Below, piece after piece: positions 23,316 to 35,500 of a stretch of 64,000 nucleotides of DNA (its first letter is position 1; every line of letters begins with the position of its first letter). The translations under genes were made by a program, and so were the position numbers. Source of the stretch: Branchiostoma floridae (taxonomy: Eukaryota; Chordata; Leptocardii; Amphioxiformes; Branchiostomatidae); the NCBI RefSeq assembly GCF_000003815.2, contig NC_049988.1, positions 18,549,598-18,613,597 of the forward strand. Direction: 5' to 3'. Below the pieces are notes generated by a model. It was not told the origin of the DNA and did no database searches. It saw only the letters and a list, made by a program, of their open reading frames with translations.

Positions 23316-25323
23316 CAAATCTTTCATTTGTATTTATCTTTATTTTCATACAAGCAATACATCTCCAATACATCTGTACAAGAACAAATACACTTTATGG
23401 CACATCCACTTTCATTATTCACAAAAGAAGTCGTCATTTTGAAACATACAGTAAGCATATAAATAATACATAATTAAGTGCTATTGCGAGAGATAACTTT
23501 ACAAGTTTACAAAGCTAGGAAAGCCAACACACATCTTTGTCATACCACTGTACAAAACTTTATAAGAATGTGGTAGAAAGTGACCGCTAGTTTCTTCTTT
23601 ATGTAAGCTTTTCGCATAACTTTTACCTTTAATACCGATCGGTCGATTTTACACGTAAAAGTTCATGAAGACTTTTCTATGTACAAGATTTTAGCACCAG
23701 TGCATTGTCTTTTACTTTATTTCACAGTTTTCACTGTCTGTAGATATCTGTACATAATTGAGTTATTGTATGCATGAACAAAAACTGAATCTTTTTGAGC
23801 CATAAACAATTTCTGTACCAATATTCAAAGAAGAACGTTGAAGAAACAAAGGATAATTTCTTTTTTGGCACAAAGACCGAATGCTTTTTATAAATTTATC
23901 TCTTAATAAAAATCATCTTTGCCAAGTCAAAGTACGGGAAATTGTGGGACAACATCAGTATCATGACAAAATTCTAACCAAGGACCTCTGGGCCAAACAC
24001 CCTGCATTTTTGCAAAACAACCCTTAAAAGTATCTAAGGGTTCACAAAAAAAAAGTGGCTAGAATGGCCAGGTGATACTTGTACATGTTCGAATTTCACA
24101 AAGAGTCTCTGAAATGCTACATTGGCAACTTCTCTATGATGCTAACATTACAAACTTGAACTTGGATGTCAGCTTGGAAGTTACAAATTGTAAAAGTCAC
24201 ATAAAACTGTAAAATGTCTTCCTGTATGTACAAATCTGGAGAAATACCAAAACTTTGGCATGTGGAACTTGTGATTCTTACGGTCCAAAGATAAACTAAA
24301 AATCAAACAGATAGAGATCACCATTATTTCCTATCTCTTCAAAAATCTGAACTTTGTACAAAATAAAGCAATAAATAATGTTCAGTCTTTACAATATGGC
24401 ACATTATACGTTTTCCGTCATATTCTTCTTCGATTTTCAGTGCTTTACATACAAAGGATTCTTTCATCAATTTCTGAAATAAAACATATCACATTGTCAG
24501 GCTTCCCTTCCAAATCAGAGTTTGATAACCACCAAGCAGAAATAAGGATCTGGCGAGGTCTCAGTGTCTCACACATTTCTGAAATATTCTGCAACATTAC
24601 ATATTTCTAGTCGTGTACCTTTCTATCTTTCACTGACTCCTTAAACACTGAAACGAAGTCCGATCCTTCCCGTACATCTGCTTGGAGATTAAGTATGGTA
24701 CACTTCATCCTCAACTCTATCCCCAAACATTTTTGACAATTTGTAACATTTCTTTTTTATTACAAATGTGACAAGAATATCTTCCACTGTTGCAGTTATT
24801 CTCCACCAGTAAGAGACGTGAACAGCCACAACAGCCTTCTGACCAACACTTTGTGGATGACCAGGATTTTCCGTAATATCAGGCTTGGCACAGTAACATA
24901 AATACTGGTCATTGATTTAAAAAAAGAAATGGCCAACGTAATGTGGTTCAAACAGAAAAGCTGGGAGAAAAACTAGCATCTTTATGTCCGTAGTATTTTC
25001 CTGAAACCGTGCGTCCATTTGGAGAGCATGTCTCTGTGGCCATGCGGTAATGCAACCCCGCTGCTTGGTCGTCTGGATCCAATTACTCAGATTGCGTACC
25101 TACTGGCGGCAGTAATACACCAAGGTGAAACAATGCTATAGCCTCAACCTATCTTCCGTCACAGCTGTGATGTCACCAATGCTCTACAATCTTCTGGGTT
25201 AAGGGATTACATTCGTCTTTCAGTAGGAACCTAAGGTGGGGGTCCTGTGTTGGAGGAGGTGACTTGAGCACGTAAAACAAGCCTCATTACATCTTCAGTC
25301 GCAGCAGTGTTGTCACTGATGCT
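23316..25323 (-). other. Probable Epac 3'UTR
   Basis: About 2 kb after the Epac stop codon, nearly free of transposon repeats and AT-rich. A minus-strand AATAAA is at 23339-23344. The stop-codon-proximal end carries a duplication of the last codons (25150-25205). The end point is inferred from the poly(A) signal only. Confidence 0.45.
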
Positions 25324-25345
25324 CTACGATCTTCTGGGCTCCAGC
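25150..25345. repeat. Duplicated stop-codon end of Epac
   Basis: GCTCTACGATCTTCTGGGCT at 25321 (the complement of the last codons and stop) recurs at 25181 as GCTCTACAATCTTCTGGGTT. Similar flanks (CTTCCGTCACAGCTGTGATG and CTTCAGTCGCAGCAGTGTTG) give a 140-bp period. Confidence 0.75.
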
Positions 25346-25396
25346 TTGTGTGAGAGCTGCGTCAACGTTCGCTGGTTATCAATCACATTCAGACTC
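25324..25396 (-). CDS. RAPGEF4: Epac exon 21 (last coding), residues 641-664 and stop
   Basis: After acceptor CCTCTCCAG| it reads [20 protein letters not shown] then RRS and TAG. This is the conserved end of Epac (VIDNQR...LSH.LEP). Confidence 0.9.
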
Positions 25397-26552
25397 CTGG
25401 AGAGGTAGGAAAAGAAACTGTCATCAATTTCCTTCCTTTTATTGCGAAACCCTTTAACACAATTTAGTCTTCTAGGGTTCGAAGTTCAAACAATGAAAAC
25501 TCATCAAGCGACATACTTTTGAATGAAAAGGACAGTGGTGTTATTATAGATTAGCATGAAAGCACATCTGTCTTTGGTAGTTAAAATGGCATTGGGTGAA
25601 AATTTTGTTCCGACACAAAAAAAGGAAGAACATCAACTTTTCAACTGTCCTGTAGTAGTCATACTGCAGCCATTCACCCACTCACATTCAATCACACACT
25701 CTAACTCACTTATTCACTCACTCACCCACTCACTCAATCCCACACACTACTCATATCTGACTTAGGCTGGGGAGGTAAACGGTACCCAAGTTCGTGCCTT
25801 AGACACTGTGAATAACATATTTCCCACTGCCTTTATGGCCTCAAAAAGATGATGAAACTACATTTCTCTGCTAGATTATGTAATGTAAAGGTGCATTGCA
25901 CTGCTAACTAACAAAAAGTGTCAAACTTCAATCGAGGCCCACCAGAAAGACACAGAGGAAGAAGATCTGTCTTGGTAGTTAGTCTAGTGTCAGTACGATT
26001 ATAATCGTAGTATAGTAGTAGCAGATTGTCTTAAGCAGATTATGTAATGCAAAGGTGTCGAGCCAGGTATGACTAATGCTTCTGACAAAACACACCCCAG
26101 GCGAGGGGTCACTATAGGTCGTTGGAACTTTGGCGCGCGCGGGAGGATAATCAGACAATCAAACGTGGTCTTCGGGCGGCTGGATCATTGTAAACAACTG
26201 CGGTTGGACGATCGGCCTGCGGGGGAAAAGCCCCTCAGGTGCGAACTCTCACCTGTCCGGCAGGTAAGGGGGCGGGGCTTGTGACGGACAGGGGTAATAG
26301 TGCGGAAATCAAAAACTGAGGGGGCCGATGCATTGGTGCCTGTGTACAGCAATTTTGTCACATTTTGGGTTTTCCAAACAATCAAAGAGTAATAGTTAAA
26401 TTGCATACTGACAGACAAATATGCTTTGACACATGTATCTTTAAGCACAAAATAGATCTGTTTTTACATATTTATGAGTACACTCTACTATATTACTCCA
26501 TCAATGTAGTATATTATGTTTGTACATATACATATACATGTACATGTAAATG

Positions 26553-26587
<35 letters not shown>

Positions 26588-29500
26588 TGCATTTGACAAC
26601 TATTCTTTTCAGCGACCTTCATATGGACTTGCGCTAATGGGGTGAATACAATGGGGCAAATACATGTATGTTCCTCATAATAATTAAAGTGTATATCAGA
26701 CTTATGCTAACCTGTGAACAATGGAGTGAACAGCTGATGTTATGGTATCTTTGGACATTGCCAAGGAGGCAAACATATTCAATAAAGAAAGGTCTTCATA
26801 ATCATACTGCATACCAGATTACAACAATAGAAACGGCAGCTGGCATTACAGTATACAAAGTGGATAAGAGTCACGGAAGGCTACACATGCTAATCACTAC
26901 CTTCTGACACAAACTTTAAGAGAAAGTGTTCTTTACCTCTTGCTAAAACTCAAGCTTTAATACTGACAAATGTAAGAATCTTAAGGCACCTGCACAAAAA
27001 AGAACCATACACACTTTTCGAGAAGAGTATGGGTGACCTTGTACTGAATATATAAGCTGTAGCAAAGCCACCTTACACTACTAGCTAACGAAAATTGTTA
27101 TCTTTCTTTCTTTCTTTCTTTATTGACGATGAAACAACTCATTACACGGGTCTGCCTAGGAAGCTTTGGGTTGGTAGCGGCAGTTATACAGTTATGCTTC
27201 GTTCGAGATGACCAGAAAGACAAAGAAGACGACACATTAGTGTCAGTACTATCATAAGTGCAGCTGGTGTTATAGTATACAAAGTGGATAAGAGGACAGT
27301 TACGGAACGCTACACATGCGTATCACTACCTTCTGACACAAACTTTAAGAGAAAGTGTTCTTTACCTCTCGCTAAAACTCAAGCTTTAATACTGACAAAT
27401 GTAAGAAATGTTAAAACACCTTCCCCAAAAAGAACCATACACACTTTTCGAGAAAAGTATGAGGGACCTTGACTGAGTATATAAGCTGTAGCAAAGCTGC
27501 ATTACACTACTAGCTAACGAAAAGTGTTATCTTTTTTTTTCTTTATTGACGATGAAACAACTCATTACACGGGTCTGCCTAGGAAGCTTTGGGTTGGTAG
27601 CGGCAGTTATGCAATTATGCAGTTATGCAATTATGCTTCGTTCGAGATGACCAGAAAGACAAAGAAGACGACACATTAGTGTCAGTACTATCATAAGTGC
27701 AGCTGGTGTTATAGTATACAAAGTGGATAAGAAAAATTAGTCACAGAAGGCTACACATGCTAATCATTACCTTCTGACACAAACTTTAACGGAAAGTGTT
27801 CTTTACCTCTTGCTAAAACCCAAGCTTTGAGACTGACAAATGTAAGAAATGTTAAAACACCTTCCCCAAAAAGAACCATACACACTTTTCGAGAAAAGTA
27901 TGAGGGACCTTGACAGAAAATATAAGCTGTAGCAAAGCCACCTTACACTACTAGCTAATGAAAATTGTTATCTTTCTTTATTGACGATGAAACAACTCAT
28001 TACAAGGGTCTGCCTAGGAAGCTTTGGGTTGGTAGCGGCAGTTTTGCAGTTATGCTTTGTTTGAGAAGACCAGAAAGACAAAGAAGACGACACATTAGTG
28101 TCAGCACTATCATAAGTGCAGCTGGTGTTATATAGTATACAAAGTGGATAAGAGGACAGTTACGGAACGCTACACATCCTAATCGCTACCTTCTGACACA
28201 AAGGGAAAGTGTCCCAAGCTGACGGATAGTTGGATAAATGGTGGAGCCTCTAACTGTGGGGAGAGACAAAAGGGTAATGGTAGGTTTGATAATCCAGGGC
28301 GGTAATGTACAGCAGGGGGGCAGGTGTGTTGGTGGTGGAGTGTCCGTAAAGGGGGGCAGAGGGGACAACATTAGCGTTGTTGACTCAGAATATCAAGGTC
28401 CTGGGTTTGAAACTGGTAAGGCTTCCTTTTTTCAACCTCCTTGGTTAGGGTTGTTGATCCCGGGTTTGAATCCTGGGCAGGTTGGCAATTTCCTCACATC
28501 TCTCAGGAACATTAGAACCTAGCTTTGGTTAGGGATGCCGTGGCATAAAACTACAGGGTGTATCATGACATTGGCCTTTTGGTTAGAGTGGTTGGCTAGG
28601 GTCTAAAGGTTCAGGGTTTGAATCCCATTAAAAGGTACCTTTCCTCACTCCACACAGGTGAAAAGGCATACCTAGCTTAAGTTAGAGAAAGTTAAACTTG
28701 TGGTAGAATCCAAAGATCCTGGGTTTGAATCTCTATGTTGTGCCCTTGAAAAAGACACTTCTACTTGATTCAGAGAAATCTGCATCTGAATGTCCTCTTA
28801 CATGTTTTTCTTAGAACCTCAAGGTCCTGGGTTTGAATCCATGGCAGATCCTACAGCTGACCTTGGGAATCACCTATTTCCTTAGCAGGTGAAATCAGTA
28901 ACATGCATTTGTTAGGGAAATCCTCTCAAATAGGACATAAAGTGGAGGAGAGAGACACCTTTAACACATTAAAGAACCCACCACACTGATCAATTAAAGT
29001 AGGGGCCTTTCCCAGTATGAGTGGATCAAACTTAACAATCGGGTCTTATACAGCTCGTCCTTAACAAAGAACACAATTGTTGTGTTACGCCCCGAGGCAG
29101 TTTACCTGCTGCGCGATACAAACAAAACCACACAAGGTCTTTGGTGACGCAACAGTTCGCACTTAAATTATGTAGTAATTACAAAAATAATTATACAATG
29201 ACTAATATAATTATACATGTACTGAATGAAGGAGGCCATACATATGCAATTATGCATTCATCACTAAAGACTTCTTGTCTTTTCAGGGACTAAATTTACG
29301 AAAAATCACTTTGCATCCTTATGCTAAGAAACAGTTTTAGGACAGCTGTCACCTTTCAGTTTTGTGTTTGAAAACTTTGTAAGTAATTACACATCGACTT
29401 GTCTAATTGTACATTGACTCATATAATTATACATTACTGGATAAAGAATGTAATTATGCATTCATCACTAAAGACTTCTTTTCTTTTCAGGGACTCATTT

Positions 29501-32500
29501 TGCGTCAAATCACTTTGCAGGTTTGAGGTCAGCTGTCACGTTTTAATTTTATGTTAGAGCTGACGTTTTCAACTATGTGCTAATTATGTATGACGAAAAC
29601 TGTGTCCTTAAGAAAACACTGAGATAAAAACAGTTTAAGGACATTTGTCATGTCTTTACAAATCACTCAACCTTCTTATTGCACTTCATACTATGCTAGC
29701 TCATCTGGAATATCATGCTTCAAGGAATGCATGCTGTCACCTAGCCTAGCTGTCGCCATCTACTTGGTACAGTCATTAGTTTTAAACAGACACACATAAA
29801 CACAAACAGACACACACACTCCCAAATAAACACACACAAAAAAAGGGAAAGGTAGCCCCATTGCCTTTTTGAGGTCATCTGGGCAGTAAGTTATTATCAA
29901 ATGTATCTAGGCACGTTATTGGAAGGCAGAGCCTAACCCTCTCTTTCCACTGCCTTTTACCTCACCAACTGAAGTCAGGTACCCATTTTTACACCTGGGT
30001 GGAGTGAGGAAAGTCTTTCCCAAGAGCACAAGATCGATAGCATGACAGGATTCGAACCCAGAACCTCTGGACCAAACATTTGCAGTTACGCCACACAAGC
30101 CCACGCACACAGCATGAATGTTTATTCAGAATGTGGCTTACCTGACGTAGTTTCGAACCTCTTGTATGTTCTTCACGACTGGTGGGGGATCGAAATCTGG
30201 AAAAAAGACACACATGGTTAAAATTGTGAAAATGTTTTGCCAACACTTGAAATTCTGATTGCGATAAATGGTCTAAAACATCAATAAAACGAGATTGACC
30301 CCAAATAAATTTTGGCCACACAGTCATTTAACGTTATCCATATTATCCATGTCATCTATGTATAAGCATTTCATCCATGTAATGCCCATATTTTGACTGA
30401 AAAGATGCTTTTGAATGGATGTCTAACATTCACGAAGAAAATATATTTCTTTATTTTTTTTTCATCCAAAAAACTATGCCAGAATTCACATATGTCTGTA
30501 ACATTTTTAGGTTTACATTTCACGCAACCATAACCCTAGAGGACCTGGGGAAGTCCACAAGGTTGACAACTACATTTTGCTAAGTCTGTTGATCCTATTT
30601 CCTATACACACTAATCCTACTTCATCTGTCAATCTGCACATGCGGGCTGCAGCCTTGAAGACTACAGCTAGACAGCTGGGCAAGTTAGTTACTTCATGTC
30701 CTTCCAGCACCAGATGGTGCATATGGTGGTGCCAGTCTCCATTTCTGTAGCCATTGGGCCACACAACTTTTGTGCAATTACTACAACAGTTAAGCACCAT
30801 TGACAGAGGTGAGTATTCAACTACCATGCTCTTTCCTTTCCTTTCCATCCTTTTCTTTTGCTTTCCTTTCCATACCTTTCCCAAATGCTGAGTGCTCAAA
30901 AGAAAGCAGCACGTACCATTTTAAAAGTTTTTGGTCTGATTCAGTTGGGGATCAAACTCATGACCAACCAAAGGCAAGGCAAACACTTTACTCACACTTC
31001 ACTCTATTGCATCGGATAGCTGGGCAAGGTTGGGGTCAATCCTTACATAAAAAGAAGTAAGCCCAACCTAAAATCTCTTCTTAAAATCTTTGCTTACTAA
31101 TTAACAGTCAATCTGCACACGGGGGCTTGAACCTTGAATACCATGCCCAAGACAGAGGGACAAAGCTATGGTCAATCTTTACACAAAGAGAGTGAAGCGC
31201 AAGCCTATATCTCTTCTTAAAATCTTTGCTGAATTAACAATCGATGCAGGCGTCAACCTTGAATTCAATGAACAGGACAGTTGGGAAAGACTCTGGAATC
31301 AAGCTCAAGGTTTTTTAATTATCTCGTATGATTATCAGTTCATATTGGTCTTGGGCCAAACACGTTATCATTACACCACGCAACCCAACACGTGTTGGAA
31401 CATGAGGGTGTCCCCGTCCCTAAAACTAGACCTGAGTGTCCTCATGTGCACTTTCCCATGAAACAATCACAAGGCTATATTGTCATGAGTTGTCTGGGCG
31501 CTAGCAATATTGGTAATTTGGAGGCTTGAAAAGTTACTAATTATTGGCAGACACGTTATTCTGCATATTATGCATTCTTTGCAGGCTGTCGCCAGCTTTA
31601 TGTCTCACTTATTGATTAGGAGCCCATGTTTTTGATTTACCTTCAAGTTGTTACCTTGCGAATACATTAAATTTTGTAAACAATTTCATGCTATGAAGTT
31701 CAGATTTTTTTTAGACAGATAGGGTGGAATTCTTTTTTTTACATCGAATCAAGGAAATTTCCATCTCAGGAGGGAAGGACGGTTCTTTGATACAGCCCTG
31801 AGGTAAGGTCACGGCTGTGATTTACAAATCAGAAGTCTGACCTTCATCGACGGAAGTCAACAATCTTGAATGACATTGATTGAGGACATTCCATCTCCAC
31901 ACGCACAGATTTTATGCATATTAAGCGCTGTTGTCAGTTGTTTTTTGTTTGTTTGTCTGTATGTTGCATACCCAGTAAACCACATTATAGCGTAAAACAC
32001 CAGGTTTGTACTGAACAGTACAAGTTGCATATCTGGACAGATTTATTTGATCCACTCACACCGGGAAGGACCCCTGCTCTTTTTGATAAGTGTGGTGGGT
32101 AGTTTAATGTGCTTGAGGTGTTGTTCTCCTCAAAGAAGGGACCTCCATTTAACGTCCTATCCAAGGGACGGCCCTAACCAACGCTAGGTACTCATTTACA
32201 CCATAGTGTAGTGAGGAAAGTCATGTAAAGTGCCTTTCCCAAGGACAAAAAATCGATGGCACATCAACGGATTCGAACCCAGAATCTCTGGGTTATGAAT
32301 CGAACACCCTGCCGATTGCACCACATGACCCCACTTCAAGTTCATCTAAGAGGAAGGGCTAGAAAACCCTCTCTATAAAAAAATATACCCTGCTACAGAA
32401 ACATTAAGGAAGCTTGCTGACCTACATGTACGTGTATGTGTGACTAGGCATTACAAGGTGGACAACAAGTCAGTTCTACTTACTGAAAGGTTCGCTCCCA

Positions 32501-35500
32501 CATTGTCTGATGGTCCTTATAGTAGATGAGATCATGTGCTGAAAAAAAACAACACATTATAATTTCATTTAAGTTATTAATAACATAAGGTTAGACCAAA
32601 AAGAAAAGAAACAACCAGTTTACAAGATTCATTTGTCATTTTTCTCTACTACACCATACAATAATTTCAACCATGCAAATGTCAGTCTTCCATATAAAAT
32701 GATAAGTATTACAATGAAATAAAAAGTGGGTAAACTGATCGATCTGCAACAAAAGCTTTCAACTTGATGTCAAACTCACCATTTTTTCAAAGTTGACTAG
32801 ACCGTCATAGTATGTCTTATTGCCTTCGTGGGTGAAAGTCATATCTGCAAGGTAAATATTGTGTTAGAAGATCCCCATAATTTAATTCTGAGCTCCGTGA
32901 AATACTAAAGAAGTACTTGATAATTTGATTTTGATAAGTAAGACATTGATACTTGCCATAAGGACACCCACACTGTATTCAAAAGCTACATGCAACAAGA
33001 TCATCTGGATTACTCTCCAAGCAGAGGTTGTACTACAAGGGTTTACAAACTGGAAATTTGGAAAAAAATTTCACTGATGGACATATTTGGAATAAGCTAC
33101 AAGAATAATATTTGGTTGGGCCCTCCAAAGCCATGTGATGACTGTTTAAATAATCTCTGAATCCATCTCAGTTTCCCGTCTTCAGGAGAGTTAGGTTGTG
33201 CTTTCCTTTGTTTCAAAGTACTTTGATTCACCAACCACTGACACAGCTCCATATTTTAGTTCAACTGCAACAGTTGGAATAAGTTTAGTTATGTGGGCGA
33301 AGCCACACATTTAGTTTTTCCTCAGATATTTGCATATTCCACCCGGAAATCAGAAAGAATGGAAGCTGTAAACATGTACTCCACGTTTCAAGCTATTTGA
33401 TTGGCTTAAAGTCTCACTTTTTCGGTTTTACGTCAGACGTGAACCTATCAACGCACAGAACACAATCGGCATCGAGTTTAAAATAGCCAATCAGAACTCA
33501 GAAAAAATGGAAGCTGTAAACATATACTCCGCGTTTCCAGCTTTTTGATTGGAATAAAGTGGCGGACTGTCTCGGGTGTACGCAGAGGTGAACCAATCAA
33601 CGCACAGAACACAAAATGGTATTCGTCATGCAGTTTGATAATACTATAGCAGCTGAGGCGACCAAACAGGCGCTCAAGGAAGAAGTTGCCCGCCATGGAA
33701 TGAACGAGATTGATAAATTTTCACACAAAAACATTATCTTCAGAAAATTGGACCTTGGAATCTTGCAAATTCAACGGTGAACGGACGTGTTCAAGCTACG
33801 CAATACATTTAGATACCTGTTAAAACGTGCACCTGTAACGTGTTGTAGCACTGGCTCAGTGGTATTATTCACGCATGGTAAACCAACGCTACGGGATCGA
33901 ATCCGTGGATAGATAATATTTTTTCATTTTCTTTGCTGCATTTTCGCGAAAATGTTGCCTTTCTTCATGCTTTTTTTCTTGCGATTTTTGCTTTCTTTTC
34001 CCTTCGCCCACATTCTGCATTTTTTTCAAAAATGTTGCCTTTCTAGTTTCAATTCTAATTATAGGCCTTCTTCTTGGAAAAGCATCAAATAAACTTTCCC
34101 AGTTCTCAGGACACTCCTGCATCTGTTATCTTTGCTTGAAACTTTATCATACACCCACCTTTCATCAGTAGCGGTATAAATGGAATGATTGGCGGTTGTA
34201 GTTTACTCATCGCTAGTCTGTACACTCGGTGGTTTCTGGACGGATCCTGTGATAAAAACAAACAAACAAATTAAACAAACAAGATCAGAAACACCTATGA
34301 ACTAACATTTCCGACCATGTCATTTCAAAATCGATCAAATGTATAATATAGTAGTAGTAGTAACATTCAGTATTTGATTATACTACTGTAGAAGTCACTG
34401 ACACAGGAATGGGCAGCAGTTGGCTAGACTTCAAATCACGCTTCCAAGCGACTCTTTCCAGCAAGCCCACATTGGCTTTTCTGCACACTTTAGTTAAATG
34501 TCCTTTGTGACACACTCCTAATCTCCAAGCAGATCCTACGGTAGCATAAGATAGCATCAAAAGCTGCCATAGGAGTTAAGCTACCAGAGGCTGATGACTT
34601 CCTTTGGCCGGCTATACTCCTTAGCCAGGTTTGATACCTATCTTATGCCACTGATAAATCTGCCTGAAGATTAACACACTCCAACCAAAGACAAGACTAC
34701 ATGTTTTTAGCTGTTCGATGGAAACTGTTTTCTGAGAAATTTGACAGGAATGCTAAAAATTCTATGAAACTTACCATGAAGCTCTCAAACTCTGCAAACA
34801 TTCTCTTGAACTTATTGGGCAGCCTCTGGAAAAAATAAGACAAACACATTTTGAGATCACAGTGAGACAAACTGGAAGTTCTGCTGCAGTACCAAGGAAA
34901 ACTGCCAGGTGACCAATAATCAAGCTTCACCCTTGTCTTTCCAAGACCTTACCACCTAGTACCAAGTATCGTTACATCCATTGCTTGTAAAGCTTTTGTG
35001 GTCAAAATATGAAGAACAGACAGAAAGACAGACACGTACATTTGTACACCCACACAAGACACACCTCAGTAACAACAAAGTTTGTGTTCCTATTTCTTTG
35101 ATCTGTGTAGTAGGAACAACATGCTTTCATTATGAGAATCCGCAAAGAAGTCTTTTTCATTAAGACAGTACGTCTTACAACCCAAAAGGAAAAGCCTGAT
35201 GTGAAACTGGGGACAAAAAAATTGTTTCCTTACCTCCCATGTTTGTGAGAGTCGGCTGACTGCGATGTTCCCCAGACCCATGATGATGGCGAAGAAAGCG
35301 TTCAGGTTCTGGTACTCCTTACAGCTGAGGGAAAAAGACAGATACATATAAGTGTTAACAGAAAAGCATCAAGCAACCATTAACATCAATGCACCAGACC
35401 ATCAAGTATTACCATATATAGAATCCTCACACATCCAAAGTTAAGCCATGGGAAGAGGGTTTAAAAAGTTGTGCATTTCACAACTCACTTAAAACTCATC

